From the NCBI GenBank assembly GCA_007833815.1, contig CP033464.1, forward strand, positions 4,086,001 through 4,150,000: a stretch of DNA of 64,000 nt, written 5' to 3'. Below the pieces are notes generated by a model. It worked only from the letters and a program-made list of their open reading frames with translations. It ran no database searches and was not told the DNA's origin. Each line of letters begins with the position of its first letter. Positions within the stretch are counted from its first letter, which is position 1. Positions 52,384 to 61,102 of the stretch are shown piece by piece. Origin of the DNA: Brevibacillus laterosporus. Lineage in GTDB: Bacteria; Bacillota; Bacilli; Brevibacillales; Brevibacillaceae. The translations under genes were made by a program, and so were the position numbers.

Positions 52384-52881
52384 TTACATCTTATCTAAGT
52401 TACCGTTTCTGTCCATTTTAAAGGCTGTCTTCGGACGTTTAACATCAACTCTTCCGTTAGTTTCTTTCGCACTTGTTCTTTTTTCTGTTAGTAGGGAAAT
52501 AGCTTCAATTCGCTTCTTAATATCAGCCATCTCCTTAGTGAGTTTGTTGATCCGCTTGTCTTTTTGTACAACCATCTCATCTTTCATTTTGATTGATTCT
52601 TGGTAGATTTCAATAAGTTGCTCTGATTGAGCAATTTTTGATTTTAAGTAGTCTATTTCAACTGTTTTAGTATCCAACTTAGAAATGAGTTCCTGATTTC
52701 TAGAAATCCATTCTGCTTCTTTGTGATGCAAGTTTTCTGTTATCTCTTTGATTTGATGAGTCATTGAGTTTTCAAACCAACTTTTCATTTCCAAAAGGGG
52801 TGTAAAATTTGGCACACTTGTAGCACTTTCAACCGTTTCATCTTTTTTGAGGACAATCCCTCTTGTAATCAGTATTTTCAC
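52384..52881 (-). CDS. Coiled-coil protein, possibly 5'-truncated
   Basis: 165 residues from GTG 52881, which has no ribosome site. The start (KILITRGIVLKKDETVESAT) looks like the end of a MerR-like or other HTH unit. A heptad-rich coiled coil fills residues 55-140 (HHKEAEWISRNQELISKLDT, MADIKKRIEAISLLTEK). With TubR- and TubZ-like neighbours, a third partition component such as TubY (HTH plus coiled coil) is possible. The N-terminal HTH seems lost. Confidence 0.45.
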   Translation of the reverse strand: MKILITRGIVLKKDETVESATSVPNFTPLLEMKSWFENSMTHQIKEITENLHHKEAEWISRNQELISKLDTKTVEIDYLKSKIAQSEQLIEIYQESIKMKDEMVVQKDKRINKLTKEMADIKKRIEAISLLTEKRTSAKETNGRVDVKRPKTAFKMDRNGNLDKM

Positions 52882-52906
52882 GATTATATTAATTTATTTA
52901 TTTTAT

Positions 52907-52935
52907 TTTACTAAAATTTTTAACACTCTTATAAT
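52907..52935 (+). promoter_or_regulatory. Promoter of the polymorphic toxin gene
   Basis: TTTACT, 17 bases, TATAAT, ending 36 bases before the TTG start. The -10 box is a perfect consensus and the -35 box matches 4 of 6. Confidence 0.65.
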
Positions 52936-52971
52936 ATAACGGAAACTTAATATATAGGAGGTTATTGGAAA

Positions 52972-55900
52972 TTGAAATTTAAATTACTTACTTTTGTTCT
53001 ATTACTCAGTTTAATCAGTCAGATTGCATTAACACCGTTTCAAGCTTTTGCTACTTCAGATGAACTCCCTACAATCCATATGTCTGAAACAGAAAAAGAA
53101 TCTACGTGCTTAGATCAGAGTTCTGAAGAAGGTACACCCCCTGATTGCACAACCACTGTTCTCCCCACTGAATCTGAAATCAGCGAGGATATAGAATCAA
53201 AAGAACAAGTCTCCAAAGATGCAACTGATTCTATTGAGAAAGATCCGGAAATCGATACAAGTAAAGATACAACTGTTTTAGAAGAAGAGGAAATTACTGT
53301 TGATGATTTTAAGAATCGTATCAAACGTGCAGCCGCATCTGTAAAAGAAGAAACAACTGTACATAAAGGAGAAACGATAGTATTTGAGAGTGATGATACC
53401 GTATCAATATCTAGTGATGCATCAAGCTCAAAAAAAACCTTTTTCAATTATGTTAAGTATGATGCTGCAGGAGTATTCGTAGAGTTTTTTGATAATAGTT
53501 CTAGTGGAAAATCATTAAAAGGTAGAATGATAGTCACAGTAATTTCTGATGAACCTGTAACCTTTAAATATCCATTAGGTGTAAAAGTGACATTTTCTAG
53601 CTCCCCTGCATTGAGAACTGTTGAGTTAGGATTAAACGAGAGTTATACATTTACAAATACCTCAGATATCAAGTTCTTTGTAAAAAGTAATGGAGGAACA
53701 AAAAGCCCCTCCCCTAAATATGATTTTGCTCTCTATGACTCTGAGGATAATCTAATTAAATCTTTAGTCGCCCAAGGCTCTCAATCAGGTGGGATTGCTA
53801 TAAAACCGGGCGAGAAAATAGTTGTAACCACTATTTCAGGTGACTCTATTAGATTTTCAGCCCCTTTTGAGATGACATCAGGCGATTATAGCGATGAGCC
53901 TGCGTTAATAAGAAAAGAGTTATCTTTTGGTGAATCATTAACCTTAACTAATGCGAATAACAAATCCATTAATTTGCATACTGACGCCTCCACTAAAAAC
54001 CCTTATCAGTACGCAAAATATAAAAGTGACGGAGCAGCAGGTCTTATTAACTTAAAATACACAACTAACGCTTCTGTATCTGCTGGGGAAACTATTGTTG
54101 TATCACCTTCTACAAGTGAACCTGTATCATTCATATACCATCCATTAAATTTTCTCAATGAGGATGAATCTGATCCTCCGTTTTATGAGCAAATATTACA
54201 TAAGGGTGAAAGTTATTACTTTGATAATTTGAGTGAATTCCCATTAGATCTTAAGGAGATTAGAGTTGCTACATCTGATAAGTTTGACTATAAATTATTT
54301 GATGAAAATGGTAACTTTGTTAAAGAAGTTGTGAATACATCAGTAGCACCTAAATTACCACCTTATAACAGAGTCTTAATTAGCAACGTATCAAATAATC
54401 CAATTACAATCTATAGTCATTATAGATATTTATCTTCCACAGACAGTTCTGAACCAGCTCTTGAACGTATTCCGTTGCGTAATGGGGAAACAATTGAACT
54501 ACTAAATATATCCGAAAAAACACAAAAAATACAGACAGACATGTCCAAAAAAAATGACAATCTTCCAAGTATGGTGTATTACAAGCCGGATGGCTCTTTT
54601 GATACTTTTGAATATCTATGGGGTTCTGCTCTGGGTTCCAGTGCAACTTCAAAAAGTATCTCTTCTAATGGGAAATTAGTATTAAGTGGAATCTCGCAAA
54701 ATCCAGCTACTATTATATATAATAAAGACAACTTCTCAGTTAACTATGTTAAAAACAAGGATGCTTTAACCTATAAAAAACTTTCACAAGGGGAAAGTTT
54801 TACCTTCTATAATCCAACTAACTACGTATCTAGAATCAAAGCCTTTGGGGAAAAGGAAAATACAAAATACAGCTATACACTTTACCATTCTGATGGAACA
54901 GTAAAGGAATATACAGGCTTCATTTCATCACCATATCTGCCAGCACATAGTCGAATAACTATAACCCTTTTGAGCGAAGAACCATTTATATTCTATGGCC
55001 CTGCTGAACATATTCGCGAAACAGATAATAGTATCCCTACTTTCCATACCCTTGAGTTAAATTCATCTCAACCATTAATTCAAGAAAATAGTGACAGTCT
55101 TTATTATAAATTTACTACAAGTAAGTCAGGCTTACATCGCCTATTTACTGACGCTATAGGAATTAATAACACTGACATCAAGGTATACGAAGATCCTCAA
55201 CTAACTAAATTAATTACTGAAAGTGCCGAAAACATTACGATTGGATATTCCCATTACAAAAAAGCAGAGACTCTATTTAGAGGAAACCAAACCTACTATG
55301 TTCAGATAACAGGCGCTAGCACCAGTAGTAGAATTACTCTTGAAGAAGATTTTGATTCAACGCCTCAAGATGCGACATTAGCAACGCTAAATGCTATTTA
55401 TGATTTTGATCTCAGTTCAGTATTTGACATTGATTATTATCGATATGTTTTAACTGAATCATCTCAACTTAACATTATTCTTCCAAAAGGAATCGCTACT
55501 ATTGAAAATGGAAATGGGGATATTTTAAAAACCATAGTAGCTGGCAGTGATGATACTGTATTCATACCCGAAAATCCCGGCGTTTATTTTGTAAAGCAAC
55601 AATTAAGTCCTGAAGAACCTCAGTATCGAGCTAAGAGGAGCATTGGAAGTGATAAAGGAAAATTTGCTGTTAAAGATTTAACTCCAATTCCTATGTTTAA
55701 GACAATTACTTCGATTCCAGGTAAAAAAGATCCAGTTAAGTTTAAATGGCGTTATCTCTCTCCTCATACAACTACTGTTTTCGAAGTCTATGAAAAACGA
55801 AATAAGACCAAGGGAAAATTAGTTTATAAAGATGTTCGGACAGATTTATTTCAGGCTAATAAAGACTATTTCTTTCTTTGGGATGGATATGTAAACCAAA

Positions 55901-56808
55901 CCGGTTCTGGAACCCATGCTCAAAACGGTCGATATGTGGTATCAATTTATGCTTCAGATGCACAAATGTTTAAATATGAAGCAGATGTTATGGTCTTAAA
56001 TAACAAAGATATGGAATTAGATGCGGATACGCTTATTGATGTTTATAATAAAAGAATACCGTCTGAAAAAATCTCACGTATGCAAACCTATCTGAAGAGT
56101 ATTCAATTTTATGAAGGTGAAATAACTGGTCATTATGATTATGAATTTTTAGTATCTGTAATGGCCTATGAAAATGTTATCAATAAATGGGGATTGCATG
56201 TTGCTAGAGATGTTTATATCTATGATATGGGATATCTATCAGAAACTGGTGAAGTAAACGACCGATTACTAGGCTACGCTTATACAGATGCTTCTCTAGG
56301 GCATAGTAAGTATAGTGAATTTACTCAGCTAATGCTCGAAGGTGATTCTATTATTCTATCTTTCGCGGAGCCATCTTTGCCCTTAGGGTATTTTGGAACC
56401 TTGATAGGAAAAAGCGGTAGCAAGATTATTAAGAAAACTGGTGAATTAATAACCAAAACTGGAAAACTAAGCAATGGAGTTCTTAGTCATTTAACTAAAC
56501 GCCATGTCTTTAATAAAGTAAAAGATGAAATCCCTTTTCTGTTAAGAAAAATGACTCGTGAAAAAGTTGAAATAATTATTTCCGGGACAAGCAAAAAACC
56601 AAGAAGTTACTTCAACAAAGAATGGTCAAACAAGCAGGTCGAAGATGCAGTTCAGTTTGCTTTTGATGATGCTCTAAAAAAAGGGAAAACTAATGGTATA
56701 CATGATGTCGAATATTTAGGTGAAAAAATCACTATTTATATCCGTGAAGGTGTTCCTAATACTGCTTATGGTTCACAAAGATACTCTTTGAAAGATTTTG
56801 GTTATTAG
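52972..56808 (+). CDS. Large secreted polymorphic toxin with repeat stalk
   Basis: 1278 residues from TTG 52972, with AGGAGG 10 bases upstream. Layout: signal peptide 1-28 (MKFKLLTFVLLLSLISQIA...); acidic Ser/Thr-rich linker to about 115; a beta-repeat stalk to about 700 with five copies of a G-E-S/T-x-x-x-x-N strand spaced 91-102 residues apart; a PPC-like domain from about 702 (SDSLYYKFTTSKSGLHRLFT); an RAKRS site near 886; a FlgD-Ig-like strand near 985 (NGRYVVSIYASD); a peptidoglycan-binding-type helical domain from about 1034 (SRMQTYLKSIQFYEGEITGH); a pre-toxin segment near 1096 (RLLGYAYTDASLG); and a toxin tip from about 1170 (HLTKRHVFNKV, SYFNKEWSNKQVEDAVQFAF). An immunity gene follows 12 bases later. 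The tip resembles nuclease-type toxins, but its activity is unassigned. Likely role: contact-dependent killing of related cells. Confidence 0.75.
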   Translation: MKFKLLTFVLLLSLISQIALTPFQAFATSDELPTIHMSETEKESTCLDQSSEEGTPPDCTTTVLPTESEISEDIESKEQVSKDATDSIEKDPEIDTSKDTTVLEEEEITVDDFKNRIKRAAASVKEETTVHKGETIVFESDDTVSISSDASSSKKTFFNYVKYDAAGVFVEFFDNSSSGKSLKGRMIVTVISDEPVTFKYPLGVKVTFSSSPALRTVELGLNESYTFTNTSDIKFFVKSNGGTKSPSPKYDFALYDSEDNLIKSLVAQGSQSGGIAIKPGEKIVVTTISGDSIRFSAPFEMTSGDYSDEPALIRKELSFGESLTLTNANNKSINLHTDASTKNPYQYAKYKSDGAAGLINLKYTTNASVSAGETIVVSPSTSEPVSFIYHPLNFLNEDESDPPFYEQILHKGESYYFDNLSEFPLDLKEIRVATSDKFDYKLFDENGNFVKEVVNTSVAPKLPPYNRVLISNVSNNPITIYSHYRYLSSTDSSEPALERIPLRNGETIELLNISEKTQKIQTDMSKKNDNLPSMVYYKPDGSFDTFEYLWGSALGSSATSKSISSNGKLVLSGISQNPATIIYNKDNFSVNYVKNKDALTYKKLSQGESFTFYNPTNYVSRIKAFGEKENTKYSYTLYHSDGTVKEYTGFISSPYLPAHSRITITLLSEEPFIFYGPAEHIRETDNSIPTFHTLELNSSQPLIQENSDSLYYKFTTSKSGLHRLFTDAIGINNTDIKVYEDPQLTKLITESAENITIGYSHYKKAETLFRGNQTYYVQITGASTSSRITLEEDFDSTPQDATLATLNAIYDFDLSSVFDIDYYRYVLTESSQLNIILPKGIATIENGNGDILKTIVAGSDDTVFIPENPGVYFVKQQLSPEEPQYRAKRSIGSDKGKFAVKDLTPIPMFKTITSIPGKKDPVKFKWRYLSPHTTTVFEVYEKRNKTKGKLVYKDVRTDLFQANKDYFFLWDGYVNQTGSGTHAQNGRYVVSIYASDAQMFKYEADVMVLNNKDMELDADTLIDVYNKRIPSEKISRMQTYLKSIQFYEGEITGHYDYEFLVSVMAYENVINKWGLHVARDVYIYDMGYLSETGEVNDRLLGYAYTDASLGHSKYSEFTQLMLEGDSIILSFAEPSLPLGYFGTLIGKSGSKIIKKTGELITKTGKLSNGVLSHLTKRHVFNKVKDEIPFLLRKMTREKVEIIISGTSKKPRSYFNKEWSNKQVEDAVQFAFDDALKKGKTNGIHDVEYLGEKITIYIREGVPNTAYGSQRYSLKDFGY

Positions 56809-56820
56809 AAAGGAGTTATT

Positions 56821-57375
56821 ATGTTTATTATAAATTATCAACTTGTTTTGTCTGAATCAGAAATTGCCTCCCTTACGTATGAAGAGTTTATAGAAGAACA
56901 CAATGATGACTTTTTAGGATTGATACACTTTTCATTTAATGAGCATGAATATGGATATTATTCAGAATATGCAACGATCCATGAATTCAACTTATTCGAA
57001 GAATGGATTATACTTTGGTTTCGAATGTTAAATGATGCTGTTTTTTTATTGAAAAAGAAGGGTTATGCTGCTATTAAAACCATAGAGGAACCTGATAACT
57101 GGATCGTATTCAAAAATAGTAATGAAAATGTATTGATTGATTTCGTACTGGCAACAGATATGATTCCCAATGTAATTGTAACTGCTGTTCCTCTTTGTGG
57201 CATCTATCATGTTGGATGGGAAAATGAGGTTATAAATAAATCACAATTTTTCTCTGAAATTAAAACGAAAACAGGCGATTTAATTCAAAAGATAGAAAGA
57301 TTGAATAACAATCTTGCAAAATCAAGTGTAAACTTTCAAAGACTTAAAGAAGCATACCTCTTGGCACACTTTTAA
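56821..57375 (+). CDS. Likely immunity protein for the main toxin
   Basis: 184 residues, starting MFIINYQLVLSESEIASLTY behind AAAGGAG, 12 bases after the toxin stop. Acidic, with no signal peptide, so cytoplasmic. No family is recognised, but size, acidity and position match immunity proteins that bind and block the cognate toxin tip. It is the last gene before a strong terminator. Confidence 0.6.
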   Translation: MFIINYQLVLSESEIASLTYEEFIEEHNDDFLGLIHFSFNEHEYGYYSEYATIHEFNLFEEWIILWFRMLNDAVFLLKKKGYAAIKTIEEPDNWIVFKNSNENVLIDFVLATDMIPNVIVTAVPLCGIYHVGWENEVINKSQFFSEIKTKTGDLIQKIERLNNNLAKSSVNFQRLKEAYLLAHF

Positions 57376-57450
57376 GTTTAAAAAACGAGCTTTACTTTAT
57401 AGTCGCTTCTGATTTGTAGTACATGATCATTCTTTTTGTACAAGTGTAAT

Positions 57451-57513
57451 AAAAAAAGATCGTTCTCTACCTTAACTAACTACTCTTAGTAAGGAGAAGA
57501 GCGATCTTTTTTT
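57451..57513 (+). terminator. Rho-independent terminator of the toxin-immunity operon
   Basis: AAAAAAAGATCG...CTCTACCTTA pairs with TAAGGAGAAGAGCGATCTTTTTTT over about 20 bases, with A- and T-runs at both ends. Confidence 0.85.
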
Positions 57514-57544
57514 GCTGTTATGGACTCGTCAATTAGCTGTATAG

Positions 57545-58167
57545 TATATACAAAAGGTTTCTGAAGTTGGACAAATAGATAATAGGTTGCTAAACTATGC
57601 TAGAATTGATGCTGGTTTAGGTCGTGATAAATACGGCAGTATTTATGACATATTGTATATCGGTGACGCCCTTATTTTAACAGAAGGAGCTTCTGGAGTT
57701 GCTGCTGAAGCAATTGTTATTTTATCAAAAGGAAGTAAGTTGGTAAAAAAAGTTATTCAGATTTTTAATAGAGTTAATGACCCAATTGATGCTATTACAA
57801 AAACACTTGTAAAAAACTTAGTTGGAAAAGTTAAGGTTAAGGGTCCCGTATGGAAAACTATTCAACATCTTGAAGAACATGTTTCTAAACGTATAAAAAA
57901 AGGACATCTGCCTAAAGGATCAACAGCCGAAGATTTAAACAATAAGATTAAACAAATTATGAATAACCCAGATAATGAGGTGTACGAATATTTCCTTGAA
58001 CATTTCAATCAAAAGTACTATGTATTTTCTGATAACGAATTAATAACTATTATTGGTGAAGATGGTCTAATGGAAACAGCTTTCCCCTAAAAGACGGTAC
58101 TACAAAATATTTAGATCCAAAAAAGGGGTATAAAAAATTTGGAAAAATTAAGGGGTTGATTAAATAA
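57545..58167 (+). pseudogene. Orphan toxin tip with pre-toxin homology, frameshifted
   Basis: The frame opens right after a TAG at 57542 as YIQKVSEVGQIDNRLLNYAR, IDAGLGRDKYGSIYDILYIG. It aligns with the main toxin's EVNDRLLGYAYTDASLGHSK, so the shared pre-toxin segment is kept and the tip beyond it is different (KVKGPVWKTIQHLEEHVSKR, NQKYYVFSDNELITIIGEDG). The frame stops at TAA 58088, but one base shifted it continues PLKDGTTKYLDPKKGYKKFG to TAA 58165, overlapping the next gene. It has no start or signal peptide, like other orphan toxin tips. A 1-base loss near TTTCCCC (about 58081) has broken the end. Confidence 0.7.
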
Positions 58168-58514
58168 TGGTACAATTAGAAGAATATATTCAAACGTATA
58201 TAGATACAGTCACAGATAGCATTTTAATCAGTCCCTTCGAGTTTCACCATGGCTTTCATGCAAGAAGCCACCTTTATAAAGAAAAAAACTTGTTAACAGA
58301 AGAACAAAAGAGAACTTTAATCACCTATGATGAATTATTATTTAACCGCGCATCTGAGATTTATAATCATATGGAAGTAATATATAATTTCAAAAATTCC
58401 TCTGAGTCTATTGAGGAATGGTGGTGGCATTTGGATAAAGTAGTTAATAAGTCATTAATTATTGATTTTAAGTCACAGATTATTGTATATAATAGTCACA
58501 CCTACCAGTTGTAG
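58167..58514 (+). CDS. Likely immunity protein for the orphan toxin tip
   Basis: 115 residues; AAGGGG lies upstream and the ATG overlaps the restored stop of the orphan tip. It starts MVQLEEYIQTYIDTVTDSIL and has FEFHHGFHARSHLYKEKNLL and EEWWWHLDKVVN. No family is recognised; assignment rests on position. An intact immunity gene beside a broken toxin is what selection for protection would leave. Confidence 0.55.
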   Translation: MVQLEEYIQTYIDTVTDSILISPFEFHHGFHARSHLYKEKNLLTEEQKRTLITYDELLFNRASEIYNHMEVIYNFKNSSESIEEWWWHLDKVVNKSLIIDFKSQIIVYNSHTYQL

Positions 58515-58521
58515 AAAATAA

Positions 58522-58567
58522 ATCAAAAAGGACAAAAAGATAATTTATATTCTTTTTGTCCTTTTGA
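58522..58567. terminator. Strong bidirectional terminator
   Basis: Seventeen-base arms TCAAAAAGGACAAAAAGA / TCTTTTTGTCCTTTTGA with a short loop and T-rich tail, ending the orphan toxin-immunity unit. Confidence 0.85.
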
Positions 58568-58607
58568 TATTTTTAAATATAGAACCAAAAGAATGTAATT
58601 CTCCTTT

Positions 58608-58747
58608 TCAATAATTGATTTGTAAATAGTTCCTAATTTTGTTGGATTTTACTCTCTCCCAAGCATTGGCTTCACAACCATAAATGCCAAAATTACTTCT
58701 ATCGTAATAGCCTAGCTCTCTTACTGGTGTAACTTCAAATTACTCAT
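58608..58747 (-). pseudogene. Small gene with a 1-base shift near its start
   Basis: GGGAG precedes ATG 58747, whose frame stops after 7 codons. One base over, the DNA reads FEVTPVRELGYYDRSNFGIY, GCEANAWERVKSNKIRNYLQ to TGA 58608, which is protein-like. An indel near codon 3 is the simplest cause. Confidence 0.4.
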
Positions 58748-58759
58748 TCAATCTCCCTA

Positions 58760-59803
58760 CTAGTTATTAATTTTTCTCGCTATTTTTGCTTTAATTCCTA
58801 AATCTAATCCCTGTATGACATTGATGATTTCCTCTTTTGTCATCTCTTCTAACTTAGATAGATCGATTTTTTGTCCAAGCAAGAAAGAAGGCATCATTTT
58901 AAAATCATGGATAGAGTCTGTATAAATATTTAAAGTCGTGCTTGGGTTCGAATGATTAGCATGCTGCTGTGTAATTTTCACGTCTTTAAATACTTTTTGA
59001 GTCGTATCTACACTACCTTTCTTAAATGAGTGAAGCGTTATCTTCCTATCCTTAGAAAATTGTAATTCATCACATACTTTTGCAATAGCATTGTTTAAGG
59101 TAGTTTGAGATCTAATAGTGAATACTCTTTCTCCTACTCCATGTTCTTCCATAAAATCCATTAGTTCATTATAAATGGCTACTGGAATTGGTTTTATGTC
59201 TAGTTTCCCCCTCTTATCATAAGCTTTAATTACAGGCACACCGTCTATTAACTGTATTCCTGTCCATTCTAAATTGAATAAAGCATCTTTTCTAATTGCT
59301 GTTTGCGCTGCTAAGGTTAAAATGAGCGACTTTTCCCATCCATTCCATTGTTCTTTTACCTTATTTATAATTTGTTGCATTTCTTCCCATGTTAAGAAGC
59401 CATTTGGCTTAGAGTCTCTGTTTTTTAGAGGGATCAATTTGAATACCAATGAGCTAACTTGATAATCATAGTTCGGTAAAAAATCAAAAAGTGATTTCAC
59501 TATTGAAATTTTTGTATTAATAGAAGAATTTGAATACCTTTTTTTTGCACCATTTTTATCCATTAAGTTAATTAAGTAATTTCTATACTCTACAACCTCT
59601 TGTCTTGTGAATGTTAAATCTTCTTCATTTAGTTTTTTTCCTCTTGTGTAACCAAAAAATTGTTCAATGTGTTGCTTATAGCTGATAGCAGTATTATTAC
59701 TAGCTCCTCTTCTCTCTTCTAAGAATGATAAGATTGCTTTATGTACAGTAGGTGTGTGAATACCTATTACTTTTGTATAGTCTTGAGTATTGTGTGCGTT
59801 CAT
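58760..59803 (-). CDS. Phage-type tyrosine recombinase (SPbeta YomM-like)
   Basis: ATG 59803 is chosen because AGGGGAGG lies about 8 bases upstream; the longer frame lacks a ribosome site. 347 residues with a core-binding domain (ISYKQHIEQFFGYTRGKKLN) and catalytic region: Arg in TAIRKDALFNLEW, HSFKKGSVD where Lys replaces the usual second Arg, NHSNPSTTL (His) and nucleophile Tyr in NIYTDS. SPbeta-like phages encode several related proteins of this type. The Arg to Lys change may reduce or alter activity. Confidence 0.75.
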   Translation of the reverse strand: MNAHNTQDYTKVIGIHTPTVHKAILSFLEERRGASNNTAISYKQHIEQFFGYTRGKKLNEEDLTFTRQEVVEYRNYLINLMDKNGAKKRYSNSSINTKISIVKSLFDFLPNYDYQVSSLVFKLIPLKNRDSKPNGFLTWEEMQQIINKVKEQWNGWEKSLILTLAAQTAIRKDALFNLEWTGIQLIDGVPVIKAYDKRGKLDIKPIPVAIYNELMDFMEEHGVGERVFTIRSQTTLNNAIAKVCDELQFSKDRKITLHSFKKGSVDTTQKVFKDVKITQQHANHSNPSTTLNIYTDSIHDFKMMPSFLLGQKIDLSKLEEMTKEEIINVIQGLDLGIKAKIARKINN

Positions 59804-59824
59804 CCAATCTCCTCCCCTAAGCAA

Positions 59825-59853
59825 ATTATATAAGAGCCGATTCAATAATACAA
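59825..59853 (-). promoter_or_regulatory. Promoter of the tyrosine recombinase gene
   Basis: Minus strand TTGTAT, 17 bases, TATAAT, 21 bases before the ATG. The two boxes and spacer length are identical to the promoter of the peptide-receptor gene at 38647-38675. Confidence 0.65.
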
Positions 59854-59956
59854 TATAAAAATTTGTGTTGAATATAATTTTAATCAGATGTATAATAAAG
59901 GTGAAAGGAGATTATCTATATTAACCTACAAAATTCAGGCATTCATTAAAAAATAC

Positions 59957-60535
59957 TTACTTTTCGAAAATCTCTTTATATTTTTCCACTACTTCGTCTC
60001 TCAGGTTTTGATAATGGCTGTTTTCTGATGCTAACCCTTGTACCTTATCAGACTCATTAATATCAAATTTACCTTGATATACCCCTAACAAATTGTAGCT
60101 TTCACCGTCATTAGTTTTTGATAAAAACAATAAATATTCTCTTCCTTTTTCCATAGGTTCATAGCCTTCTATTGTCAATAAGTCATCTTGATGTTTAGAA
60201 GGGCTATCTATATAGGCGGCATCTTGAAGAACAGGAATAACCTTTGTATCAGTTTCTCCTTTAAGTGTTTTGTCAATAATGACATCAGTTTTCGTGTAGA
60301 ATTCCCCAATTCTTCCTACTGAAGAATAGTTAAAAGTTGGCTCATATTCTGAAAAATCCTTTTCAAGGTGTCCCACTACAATATATTCTGCTTCATTTTC
60401 TAATGCTTCCACATTTTTATATCCTACTACTTTAGCTTCTACCTTCACTACTTTTGATGGTGTCAGAAAATAAAACCCACCTGCTACCAATGCAACCGAA
60501 CAAACAATAGTTCCTGCCAGCTTCTTCATGTTCAT
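59957..60535 (-). CDS. Secreted or membrane-anchored hypothetical protein, 192 residues
   Basis: An N-terminal hydrophobic segment (MKKLAGTIVCSVALVAGGFY) gives a signal peptide or anchor; a Cys within it might allow lipoprotein processing, but a clean lipobox is not seen. The rest is beta-rich (EYIVVGHLEKDFSEYEPTFN, KGREYLLFLSKTNDGESYNL). It starts 3 bases after the metzincin gene and is clearly co-transcribed. Similar small exported proteins accompany Bacillus matrixin-like proteases; the role is unknown. Confidence 0.65.
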   Translation of the reverse strand: MNMKKLAGTIVCSVALVAGGFYFLTPSKVVKVEAKVVGYKNVEALENEAEYIVVGHLEKDFSEYEPTFNYSSVGRIGEFYTKTDVIIDKTLKGETDTKVIPVLQDAAYIDSPSKHQDDLLTIEGYEPMEKGREYLLFLSKTNDGESYNLLGVYQGKFDINESDKVQGLASENSHYQNLRDEVVEKYKEIFEK

Positions 60536-60538
60536 TAA

Positions 60539-61102
60539 TTATTTCCCCCATTTCAATTTCAAATTCTTTTCATCATCTGCCTGAATATCTGTACTTAGAT
60601 TAACCGAATGCATGATCAAATCTGAATCTGAGTCATTATGCGCCAAACTTAGAGCATGTCCCATTTCATGAGTAAACACGCCTCTTTGTTCGTCAATTCC
60701 AATCCTCGATAGAGTATTGTCATATCCAATTACGTCTATATTATCCCAGATATCATCCAGTTCATAATCTCGATCTCCATCAGCAAATGGCATCATAATT
60801 CCATATAAATTGTTTTTATTAGAATTTGTAAGTATTACGCTCACTATTGCTCCAGATTTACCCTCAGACACATTCACCTTTGATGAAATATCGTTCCAAG
60901 CCTCAACTCCAGCTTTCATTACTTTCTTTTGGTAAGAAGAGCTTCCTCCAGCTAATACGTATTTGATTTTCTTAACATCTGAAGCCCGTAAACCACCTGT
61001 GAAAAGATACTTCTTCTTTCCATAATCAGCGTATGCTACAGCAGAAAAAAGGGATACACACGATAAAGTAGTTACAATTGCTATCTTTAATTTTTTTCTC
61101 AT
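60539..61102 (-). CDS. Secreted matrixin-like metzincin protease
   Basis: ATG 61102 is chosen because AGGAGG lies upstream and it begins a clean signal peptide (MRKKLKIAIVTTLSCVSLFS, cut near AYA-DY). The 187-residue product has RGVFTHEMGHALSLAHNDSD, a full HExxHxxxxxH zinc site, followed by a Met-turn (LIMHSVNLS). This is the metzincin/matrixin (M10) layout without a long propeptide. Expected role: extracellular proteolysis. Its operon partner immediately downstream is exported too. Confidence 0.8.
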   Translation of the reverse strand: MRKKLKIAIVTTLSCVSLFSAVAYADYGKKKYLFTGGLRASDVKKIKYVLAGGSSSYQKKVMKAGVEAWNDISSKVNVSEGKSGAIVSVILTNSNKNNLYGIMMPFADGDRDYELDDIWDNIDVIGYDNTLSRIGIDEQRGVFTHEMGHALSLAHNDSDSDLIMHSVNLSTDIQADDEKNLKLKWGK

